This document shows, one piece after another, positions 54,713-62,172 of a stretch of DNA of 64,000 nucleotides. Each line of letters starts with the position of its first letter. Position 1 is the stretch's first letter. A program made the translations under genes and the position numbers. Origin of the DNA: Thermoleptolyngbya sichuanensis A183. GTDB lineage: Bacteria > Cyanobacteriota > Cyanobacteriia > Elainellales > Elainellaceae. The notes beneath the pieces are model-generated. The model did no database searches. It saw only the letters and a list, made by a program, of their open reading frames with translations, and was not told where the DNA came from. Where the stretch lies: positions 3,286,001 to 3,350,000 of the forward strand of contig NZ_CP053661.1 in the NCBI RefSeq assembly GCF_013177315.1, given 5' to 3'.

Positions 54713-55516
54713 TCAGTAATTTTTGATAAACAACTCCTTACCCCTAGCGGCGATCGCCTGCTTGTAGTTATTCATGCCGTATTGCAACTCCCATTCCACA
54801 ATGGTTGCAAACCGAAACAACTGCCGCACCTCTGGCGAGTCGTCGTAGGTAATCAGCCAGCGATGGGGGCAGCGCTGCATCGCGGCGGCAAATCGCGCAT
54901 GGTCAAAGGCCGTGTGCAAGTTGCCTTTCACTCCGTATAGCTTAGAGTGCGTGGCAGATAAGTAGGGCGGATCGAGGAAGATAAACACGTCTTCGCCAGG
55001 CTTTTGCAGCAGTTCTGCATAGTCGCCATGCGTAATCTGTACGCCTGAAAGTAAGGCAGGAAGTCTGGCAAGGCGGGCGATCGCCGACTCGGTAAAGCGC
55101 CGCTCGTAGGCTTGCTGCGAATAGCCGCCAGAATCCATCACGCCCGAAAACGTGATGCGGTTCATCACGAAAAAGCGAACGGCACGATCAAAATCCGTAG
55201 AACTGTTTTGTTCATCCAGCAGGAATGCGTACAGTTCACGTCCGGTTGGAAAACTGGAACGCAGCCAGGATACTTTTTCGACCAGTGCCTCGTTCTGATC
55301 GCGGGCAGTTTTCCAGAAGCAAACGAGGTCGCGATTCAGGTCGTTGATCCAGAATAGGCGAGGAGCTTCACGCAACTGCTGCTGAGCTGCCAGAAACACG
55401 GAGCCACCGCCGACAAACGGCTCTCGAAATTCGGCAATGCGCTCCGGCAGCAGCGGCAAAATCTGGGCTATCGCCCTCGACTTGCCACCTGGATACCGCA
55501 ACGGACTCTTAATCAT
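54713..55516 (-). CDS. Dam-type DNA adenine methylase (orphan)
   Basis: 267 residues from the ATG at 55516 (MIKSPLRYPGGKSRAIAQIL). Class D12 adenine methyltransferase: RYPGGKS at 7-13, EPFVGGGSVF at 32-41 for SAM, and the catalytic DPPY at 182-185. The family methylates GATC, and HIP1 (GCGATCGC) contains GATC, so the sites are abundant in this genome. There is no restriction gene next to it, which suggests an orphan regulatory or protective methylase. Target specificity is inferred. Confidence 0.88.
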   Translation of the reverse strand: MIKSPLRYPGGKSRAIAQILPLLPERIAEFREPFVGGGSVFLAAQQQLREAPRLFWINDLNRDLVCFWKTARDQNEALVEKVSWLRSSFPTGRELYAFLLDEQNSSTDFDRAVRFFVMNRITFSGVMDSGGYSQQAYERRFTESAIARLARLPALLSGVQITHGDYAELLQKPGEDVFIFLDPPYLSATHSKLYGVKGNLHTAFDHARFAAAMQRCPHRWLITYDDSPEVRQLFRFATIVEWELQYGMNNYKQAIAARGKELFIKNY

Positions 55517-55647
55517 GCCTCTCCGCCCACTTCCCTTCCGCAAAAATTCCCTTAGCACAGGTTAGCGCACCAAGGTTTGCCGTAAGCTGGATTGAGGCTT
55601 AAATTATTGAGACGATTACCCAGACGCAAGACTAGGCGCAAGAAACT

Positions 55648-56883
55648 ATGGTGACCATCAATGACAACTATTTGAAGCTTAAGGCAGGCTACCTGTTTCC
55701 GGAAATTGGGCGGCGGGTGAATGCCTTTGCGGCGGCGAATCCCGACGCGCCGATCATCCGGCTGGGCATTGGCGACGTGACCGAACCGCTGCCCGAAGCC
55801 TGCCGCACGGCAATGATCAAAGCCGTAGAAGACATGGGCGATCGCGCGACGTTCAAGGGCTATGGGCCAGAGCAAGGGTATAGCTGGCTGCGAGAGGCGA
55901 TCGCCACCCATGATTTTCAATCGCGTGGCTGCGACATCAGCGCCGACGAAATCTTTGTCTCCGATGGCTCCAAGTGCGACTGTGGCAATATTTTGGACAT
56001 CTTTGGCAACAACAACACCATCGCCGTTACCGACCCCGTGTATCCGGTTTACGTCGATACCAACGTTATGGCAGGGCACACGGGCGATGCCAACGAGCGC
56101 GGCGAATACGACGGACTAGTGTACTTACCCATCAGCGCCGAGAACGACTTCACCGCCGAGATCCCCAGCCAAAAAGTAGACCTGATCTACCTTTGCTTCC
56201 CCAACAACCCCACAGGCGCAACGGCGACCAAAGAACACCTGACCGACTGGGTAAACTACGCCCGCGCCCACGGCTCGATCATCCTGTTTGACGCGGCCTA
56301 CGAAGCCTTTATCACCGATCCTTCGCTGCCGCATTCCATTTATGAAATCGAAGGGGCGAGGGAGTGTGCCATTGAGTTTCGCTCCTTTTCCAAAAATGCA
56401 GGCTTTACGGGCACTCGCTGCGCCCTCACCGTCGTTCCTAAATCTCTCAAGGGCAAAGCGGCTGACGGCTCCGACGTAGAGCTATGGGGACTGTGGAACC
56501 GTCGCCAGTCCACCAAGTTCAACGGCGTGTCCTACATCGTACAGCGCGGCGCAGAGGCGGTCTACTCGCCCGAAGGTAAGGCTCAGACCCGCGCTCTGAT
56601 CGACTTTTATATGGAAAACGCCCGCATTATTCGGGAACAGTTGACAAATGCTGGAATTCAGGTTCACGGCGGCGTAAACGCGCCCTACGTCTGGGTAAAA
56701 ACGCCCCACGGTTTGTCAAGCTGGGATTTCTTTGACAAGTTGCTGCACACCTGCAACGTCGTCGGCACGCCGGGTTCCGGCTTTGGTGCGGCAGGCGAGG
56801 GCTACTTCCGCATTTCCGCCTTCAATAGCCGCGAGAACGTAAACAAAGCGATGCGCCGAATTGTGGAAAAGTTCAAAAGCTGA
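55648..56883 (+). CDS. dapL: LL-diaminopimelate aminotransferase
   Basis: 411 residues. Opening [25 protein letters not shown] is the DapL signature, followed by [36 protein letters not shown] and the PLP lysine in [12 protein letters not shown]. It makes LL-diaminopimelate directly from tetrahydrodipicolinate and glutamate, the lysine/peptidoglycan route used by cyanobacteria, plants and Chlamydia. Divergent from the methylase gene. Confidence 0.97.
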   Translation: MVTINDNYLKLKAGYLFPEIGRRVNAFAAANPDAPIIRLGIGDVTEPLPEACRTAMIKAVEDMGDRATFKGYGPEQGYSWLREAIATHDFQSRGCDISADEIFVSDGSKCDCGNILDIFGNNNTIAVTDPVYPVYVDTNVMAGHTGDANERGEYDGLVYLPISAENDFTAEIPSQKVDLIYLCFPNNPTGATATKEHLTDWVNYARAHGSIILFDAAYEAFITDPSLPHSIYEIEGARECAIEFRSFSKNAGFTGTRCALTVVPKSLKGKAADGSDVELWGLWNRRQSTKFNGVSYIVQRGAEAVYSPEGKAQTRALIDFYMENARIIREQLTNAGIQVHGGVNAPYVWVKTPHGLSSWDFFDKLLHTCNVVGTPGSGFGAAGEGYFRISAFNSRENVNKAMRRIVEKFKS

Positions 56884-56952
56884 ACTCTGCAATCCAGTGG
56901 CGGCGACGATCTGCGCGATCGCCCGCCGCCCTCTGTGCTAAATCATCTGGTG

Positions 56953-57357
56953 CTAAATCATTAGGTTTATGAAGCTGCTGTGACCGGCATCTTCTACTCG
57001 GATTGTCCAGCGGCCGCGTCTGGATAAATCCGGCGTGAACCTGTAGCGACCCTGGCGATCGCTCGTCCCCCGTTGCCAGGGCACACTGGGATTCCCCGGC
57101 GCAAAGATCAACACCTGTGCGCCTGCCATCGGTTCCCCGGTGCTATAGTCGGCGATGATTTCCACCGAGACTATCTGAGCATTTTGGGGCAGCGTAGATT
57201 CGCTGTAGGTAATGCTCTCCCCCCGCACACCCCGCGCCTGCACGATGGCCCTTAAGCCGACTTCGTGGGCCAGGGCTGGAACGGCTAACGTGCCCAGCAG
57301 CAAGATCAGGCCGAGCGATCGCCCTAGATACTGCTTGACCCTGCCTTCTAGTCGCAT
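56953..57357 (-). CDS. Exported protein with carboxypeptidase-regulatory-like fold
   Basis: 134 residues from the ATG at 57357 (MRLEGRVKQYLGRS); a start at 57393 is possible. A signal peptide, LGLILLLGTLAVPALAHE, is followed by a beta-rich domain: YSTGEPMAGAQVLIF and TSDRQGRYRFTPDLSRRGRW, which resembles the CarboxypepD_reg/transthyretin-like fold. The ATG overlaps the stop of the upstream gene (57348), so the two are translationally coupled. The function is unknown. Confidence 0.65.
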   Translation of the reverse strand: MRLEGRVKQYLGRSLGLILLLGTLAVPALAHEVGLRAIVQARGVRGESITYSESTLPQNAQIVSVEIIADYSTGEPMAGAQVLIFAPGNPSVPWQRGTSDRQGRYRFTPDLSRRGRWTIRVEDAGHSSFINLMI

Positions 57358-57911
57358 GCGGTCACTCCTTCTGCACAATACAAGCTCCACCACGGATCAA
57401 GCTGATTGGTATCTGCTTCGCCCGTGCTGTGTCCCAGCAACTCTTCAAAACTGGAATTCACCCCGCCATAGCGCACATGCATGTGGATTGGGTCGCCGTG
57501 GGGAGCGCGGAGCGCCACATACTTGAAGCCACTACAAGCCGCATCTTCGGACACTAGCTCAAACAAATCCCAAATCGACGACTGAAAGCGGGGATAGTAG
57601 AACGGGTCAGGCGCGGCGCCGCGATAGGCATACTGACAATTCTCGGCGATCGCATTTTCGCCCGCCAGATCCCGATAGAAGGAAAATTGCTCCATCTGGT
57701 TAAAGACGATGCGCCCCGGATTTCTAGGGTCATTCAGCGAAGAGGGCACGGCTGTATCCAGTGTGAACACGCCATTCACGCCCAAAAACGGAACGCTGGA
57801 ATTTGGAGAAACAACCGCTACGGGTTCGTTTGCCAATCCGCTGTGCCCACTCAGACAAGCCAGGGCCGTCAGGATTGCAACTGAAAGTTTTGGTAAATCG
57901 AGCGATCGCAT
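57348..57911 (-). CDS. Exported Cys-containing protein, unknown function
   Basis: 187 residues from the ATG at 57911 (MRSLDLPKLSVAILTALACL), a signal peptide with a cleavage region near ANEP. The mature protein has a GRIVFNQMEQFSFYRDLAG stretch, several cysteines (NCQYAYRG, ACSGFKY, YCAEGVTACD) and HMHVRYGG, i.e. possible disulfides and a His pair that could bind a metal. It overlaps the start of the next gene by 10 bases. I recognise no family. Confidence 0.65.
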   Translation of the reverse strand: MRSLDLPKLSVAILTALACLSGHSGLANEPVAVVSPNSSVPFLGVNGVFTLDTAVPSSLNDPRNPGRIVFNQMEQFSFYRDLAGENAIAENCQYAYRGAAPDPFYYPRFQSSIWDLFELVSEDAACSGFKYVALRAPHGDPIHMHVRYGGVNSSFEELLGHSTGEADTNQLDPWWSLYCAEGVTACD

Positions 57912-58300
57912 AAACACCCATTTCCTCACAACTATCACTGGGACGATTATCTTTGGGACGACAGGTAGTCCCGTCGAATTAAGGCATAGACTACCGAGTT
58001 TGCGTTAAATTTGCGATGCCCCTGCTGAGGATGGGGATAATGTCGATTTGCGATTTTGGATTGGTGATTTTGGATTGGCGATTCTGGAATAGTGTTCTGG
58101 AATGGTGTTCTGGAATGGCGATTCTGGAGTGCCAGTCAAGCGTCTTCGGGGCTTCCGGCAATTTTACTCGTCGCGCCCCTCGGGAAAATGGCCAGCAGCT
58201 TGCTGCTCCCAGTAATTCCAAAAAATCCCATTGATTCCAAAAAAAAGAGGGAGCGATCGTCCCCTCTGGTTTTATATCCAATCAAAACTGTTTGCTTAGC
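57912..58300. other. Intergenic region with short repeats
   Basis: 389 bases between the exported-protein start and the 3' end of the lipoprotein gene. A GATTTTGGATTGG array runs at 58042-58140, ending in TTCTGGAATGG units. No gene. Confidence 0.45.
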
Positions 58301-59197
58301 CTAGCGACGACGGAACCCACCGCCCCGCATTCCGCCACCAAAGGACGGACGCGGACGGACGCTGCCAAAGCCACCGCCGGGGCGCACCGTAGTCTTCGGG
58401 CGGGGAGCCGTATTCGGGCGCAGGTTGGTGGAGCCAAACCCAGAGCCGCTGGGACGATTCACCGTCGTCTTGGGTCGAGCGGTCGCCGGGCGGGCCGTAG
58501 TGGGCACTCGCAGTTGCCCCGACGTGCGAAGCTGGCGATTACGCACCGCATTGGGCACGGTCTTGTTTTGCGCCTGATAGCGCTCAACCGCTTGCCCGTA
58601 GGTGCGACCATAGCCGCCGTAGCCCGTCATCACGCGACCAGGGACATAGGCAGGCGGGAAGTAGTAATGCGGCGTAAACAGCAGGCTACCCAGGGCTTGA
58701 CCTGCCAGCGCTCCAGCAAAGGGCGACCAGAAGCTCGGCTCCTGGCGCACCACGACCACTTCCTGCCGCCCAGTCTGCGGATTCACCTGGGTTTCGGTGA
58801 CGTTGTGGACATACTCAATCCGAAAGTCTTCCGTCAGGTGCAGCGAGGGCTGCCCGTTTTCGACCTTAAGGTAGCTCTTTTCGCCAGCGCTGATTTCTTC
58901 ATCCGTCAGCCGCGCCATCGGCAGGTCGGCAGATTGGAACACTGAAGAGGTTCCTGGCGGCGTATTCAGCAGCATCAGCGTATAGTCGCCTTCTAGGTCG
59001 TTGTAGCTGGCTTGCTGCACAGGATACTTGCCATCGGGCAGCGTCGCTTGGGACGGCGCAGCGGCAACTATGGGCTGATCGGCAGGGGCGATCGCCCCCG
59101 AATCTCCCAGAGAGGACGAGCAGGCCAGCGTAGTGAAGGCGAGCGTAAAGGCTGCCGTGAGGGCAACCAGCTTGCGAAGCACAGAAAACTGCATCAT
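58301..59197 (-). CDS. Lipoprotein with Arg/Pro/Gly-rich C-terminus
   Basis: 298 residues from the ATG at 59197. Lipobox FTTLACSSS. The N-terminal half is a soluble domain (LPDGKYPVQQASYNDLEGDYTLMLLN), the middle holds a hydrophobic patch PFAGALAGQALGSLLF, and the C-terminal 90 residues are low-complexity RP/TTV/GGFG repeats ending GMRGGGFRRR, a strongly basic glycine-rich tail. Such tails can bind polyanions or help phase-like assembly (inference). No family is recognised. Confidence 0.75.
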   Translation of the reverse strand: MMQFSVLRKLVALTAAFTLAFTTLACSSSLGDSGAIAPADQPIVAAAPSQATLPDGKYPVQQASYNDLEGDYTLMLLNTPPGTSSVFQSADLPMARLTDEEISAGEKSYLKVENGQPSLHLTEDFRIEYVHNVTETQVNPQTGRQEVVVVRQEPSFWSPFAGALAGQALGSLLFTPHYYFPPAYVPGRVMTGYGGYGRTYGQAVERYQAQNKTVPNAVRNRQLRTSGQLRVPTTARPATARPKTTVNRPSGSGFGSTNLRPNTAPRPKTTVRPGGGFGSVRPRPSFGGGMRGGGFRRR

Positions 59198-59416
59198 GAG
59201 AATCAATGGGTGAAACAAAGAAGGGAACTTATCAGGCGTTGGGGTTGACAAGGGTTTGATAAAACAAGTGAACCGGGCTGAACGCTCAATAAAAAATCGG
59301 CAAAAATCGGCCCTGACTCTAATCTAAACCAGACGCAAGACCTGAACCAAGCGCAGTCCGTCACAGCGTCACAGGAAACAGGCTCGGCAAACAGGCTCGG
59401 TAAACAGGCTAGAAGT

Positions 59417-60022
59417 CTACAGGGGAACAAGTTCGGGGTAATGCTGCAATAGCTCGTCGTAGGTGAGTTCGTCGCCCAGTTGCGCCGGGGAAAAATGCAC
59501 CTGAATCGCCCGCAGCTTTTCGTTGTGATGCAGGTTGATGATAGACTTTAGACCCATTCGCAGGGCGCTGGCGTTGGTTAGGTCGGTTTCCAGGGTAGGC
59601 ACTTCGCCTTCATAGGCGACGGTGATCATTACCACCAAGTTTTGAGTAATGGGCAGAATCAGCGGCGTTTCTGCATCCTCGGTGTCCGAGTCCAGCAGTT
59701 CTGCACCGCTGCCATAGCGCTGGGCCGAGTCGGTAAAGAGTTCCGTCACGTAGTCGCCCGCTTCGCCCTCGTCCCAGAAAACATCGCCTTCGTTTGCGGC
59801 AGACTGCCAGTACGGTTCGTACTCTAGCAGGTGGTCGCAGAGGGTGACGAGTTCTTCCCCCAGCACGTCTAGGTCACCCTCGGCGGCGATCGCCCGCTGT
59901 CCAGCCTGGTTCAGCACGCCCAGCAGTGGCGCAACCTCGCGGCCGGCTAAGTGCAGAAAAATACGACACACGACAAACCGCGTTTTGCCGCTGAGTTGTT
60001 GAAAGCGATCGCGCAGGGGCAT
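59417..60022 (-). CDS. DUF1517-like protein
   Basis: 201 residues, soluble, without the N-terminal membrane region seen in longer DUF1517 proteins. The C-terminal block LRAIQVHFSPAQLGDELTYDEL, then LLQHYPELVPL, is the DUF1517 hallmark (xLTxxELxxxYPxL). Preceded by NLVVMITVAYEGEVPTLETDL. DUF1517 occurs in cyanobacteria and plastids; no role is established. Its start is 115 bases upstream of the threonine dehydratase stop, on the same strand. Confidence 0.75.
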   Translation of the reverse strand: MPLRDRFQQLSGKTRFVVCRIFLHLAGREVAPLLGVLNQAGQRAIAAEGDLDVLGEELVTLCDHLLEYEPYWQSAANEGDVFWDEGEAGDYVTELFTDSAQRYGSGAELLDSDTEDAETPLILPITQNLVVMITVAYEGEVPTLETDLTNASALRMGLKSIINLHHNEKLRAIQVHFSPAQLGDELTYDELLQHYPELVPL

Positions 60023-60024
60023 AG

Positions 60025-60080
60025 GAATCTAGATTTTTGGATTTTGGATTTTGAGTTTTGGGGTTTTGGATCTGGGGTTG
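60025..60080. repeat. TTTTGGATTTTGG short repeats
   Basis: GATTTTTGGATTTTGGATTTTGAG, then GTTTTGGATCTGGGG, upstream of the DUF1517 start. Member of the dispersed AATCCAAAATC family. Confidence 0.6.
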
Positions 60081-60137
60081 GGTTAAGCAGCAAGATGGCT
60101 ACCCCATTCATATTTTGTCATCTGGCTTCCTGTTTCC

Positions 60138-61151
60138 TCACCTATCAGCAGGGAGGATTTCCGCCATCAGCGCCCCAATTTGCCGAAGGTCTACGTTGCC
60201 GCCGCTGATCAGCACACCGACGCGCCCGGTAACCTGGGGCAAGTAGCCTTCGAGCAGGGCTGTGGCAGCCAGCGCTCCCGTCGGCTCGATCACCAGCTTC
60301 ATCCGCTCCCACAGGAAAAACAGCGTCCGCAGTAGCGCGTCGTCGGGCACGGCCACCATGTCGTGAACGTAGTGCAGCACCAGGGGAAAGGTGAGGCTAC
60401 CCAGCGCGGGGGTGCGTGCGCCGTCGGCGATCGTGTTGGGATTTTGCACGGTTTGCAGCGTTTTGGTATGAAACGAGCGGGTCGCGTCGTCTCCGGCTGC
60501 GGGTTCCACGCCGATCACCCGGCAACTTGGGGAAAGCGTGTGGGCGGCGATCGCACAGCCCGACAGCAGCCCGCCGCCCCCACAGCACACCAGCAGGTAA
60601 TCCAGCTCGCCCACCTCTTCGATCAGTTCCTTTGCCGCCGTGCCCTGGCCGGCGATGACGTGCGGATGGTTGTAGGGCGGAATCACCACTGCGCCGCGCT
60701 CCTGGGCGATTTGCTGGGCCACTTGTTCGCGCACGGCTTCGGCGCGGTCATACAGCACCACCTTTGCGCCATAGCCCCGCGTGGCATCCTGCTTTACCTG
60801 GGGCGCATCGGCGGGCATGACGATGGTGGTGGGAATGTCCAGCAGCTTGCCAGAGAGGGCGATCGCCTGGGCATGGTTTCCCGATGAGTAAGTCAGCACG
60901 CCCCGCTGTTTCTCTTCGGGCGCAAGCTGCGACAGCGCGTTATACGCCCCGCGAAACTTGAACGCGCCCATCCGCTGCAAGTTCTCGCATTTGAAAAACA
61001 CCTCGCAGCCCGTGCGATCGTTCACCGTGCGGCTGGTCATGACGGGCGTGCGGTGGGCTACGCCGGCCAGCCGTTCTGCCGCCGCTGCCACATCGGCGTA
61101 GGACACGGGCAACTCGTTGACCTGATTGGAAGTTGAAGCAGCAAGTGCCAT
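60138..61151 (-). CDS. Threonine/serine dehydratase-family PLP enzyme
   Basis: 337 residues from the ATG at 61151 (MALAASTSNQVNELPVS); an in-frame start at 61268 adds 39 residues that overlap the upstream gene. PLP lysine in FKFRGAYNAL, phosphate-binding SSGNHAQAIAL and GGGGLLSGCAIA are all present, as in serine racemase/threonine dehydratase without the regulatory ACT domain. It deaminates Thr or Ser to keto acid, or acts as a 3-hydroxyaspartate lyase. Its enamine product is the substrate of RidA, also encoded in this window. Overlaps no neighbour after start correction. Confidence 0.85.
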   Translation of the reverse strand: MALAASTSNQVNELPVSYADVAAAAERLAGVAHRTPVMTSRTVNDRTGCEVFFKCENLQRMGAFKFRGAYNALSQLAPEEKQRGVLTYSSGNHAQAIALSGKLLDIPTTIVMPADAPQVKQDATRGYGAKVVLYDRAEAVREQVAQQIAQERGAVVIPPYNHPHVIAGQGTAAKELIEEVGELDYLLVCCGGGGLLSGCAIAAHTLSPSCRVIGVEPAAGDDATRSFHTKTLQTVQNPNTIADGARTPALGSLTFPLVLHYVHDMVAVPDDALLRTLFFLWERMKLVIEPTGALAATALLEGYLPQVTGRVGVLISGGNVDLRQIGALMAEILPADR

Positions 61152-61173
61152 TGCGATGTCCACCCGATTTTTT

Positions 61174-61956
61174 CTAAGCCTTTTCAATTTGTGACCGTAG
61201 CCATTCCATGTCCAGTTCAGAGAGCGCGGGGGGCGGCGGTGGCTGCCGGTAGTCAATCGACAAGTCATAGGCGGCCTCGTCGTAGATAGCCCTCAAAGCT
61301 GCCCCCAAATCAAGTGGCACCGCCTCATCGGGCGCTTGCAGCGGCACTGGAAGAGTGGGTAGCTCATCCGCAAGGGCGATCGCCCAAACCTCCACTAATC
61401 CAGAATGGGCGCGAGTCAGCGTTACCAGATAAGGCACCGCAGGCAAGCGCGGATGATTATACGGACGAGCGCCTCGCCGTAGCAAATCGATCTCAATCAA
61501 ATGCACATTGGCTTGATAGAGCCGTTGCCGCTTGCGGCGATATTCGCTCAATCCAGGTTCTCGCTTATTGACCGGAGACAGAATTTCAATGCAGCTAATC
61601 AACCGATTCTGAGCCGTATCGCGAATCTCGATGGTTGGAATGCGAACTTCGACGGGTAGAAGCAGCGGCAGGGTTAGGAGGGCAGGCGTGGTTGCCGTTG
61701 CGCCTTGGGACGCTCGGCCTGTTTGGCGACTCGCCTCAGTCGGCTGCACCTGAAGCACTTCTACATCAGGATACAAAATGCCGATTTCACTCTCTGGCGA
61801 CGTATCTTCGACCAGGTACACTTCCAGTCGCGCTGTGTAGCGAGGGCGCAGCAGCGGCACGAGCATTTGCCGAATTTTGTTGGCAAGGGCGTTGTGTACA
61901 TCTGACCAGAGATAGCCTTCAAGATAGGGGTCCATTCCAGGAAAAGGCGACGGCAT
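61174..61956 (-). CDS. DUF4058 family protein
   Basis: 260 residues. The family start MPSPFPGMDPYLEGYLWSDVHNALANKI and the EILSPVNKREPGLSEYRRKRQ block are the DUF4058 hallmarks; the C-terminus ends LSELDMEWLRSQIEKA. DUF4058 proteins are common in cyanobacteria, probably PD-(D/E)xK-like (EILSPxNK), with unknown function. It is 22 bases upstream of the dehydratase start. Confidence 0.88.
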   Translation of the reverse strand: MPSPFPGMDPYLEGYLWSDVHNALANKIRQMLVPLLRPRYTARLEVYLVEDTSPESEIGILYPDVEVLQVQPTEASRQTGRASQGATATTPALLTLPLLLPVEVRIPTIEIRDTAQNRLISCIEILSPVNKREPGLSEYRRKRQRLYQANVHLIEIDLLRRGARPYNHPRLPAVPYLVTLTRAHSGLVEVWAIALADELPTLPVPLQAPDEAVPLDLGAALRAIYDEAAYDLSIDYRQPPPPPALSELDMEWLRSQIEKA

Positions 61957-62172
61957 GGCTAAAGCATCCGAATCAACTATCCGAATTAACTATCCAAATC
62001 AATCATTCAAATCACAGCCCAGTCATTTTTTCGATCATAACGGCACTCCAGATCGCTAAAAGCGTGAATTTGACGAGAGCTTGCAAGAATCTTCAGACTT
62101 TTCGATCAATTCCTGAATTATGCAAGTTTTTCCTGGAGAATATTCGAGAATTGCTTCTGGAGACAACTTGCA

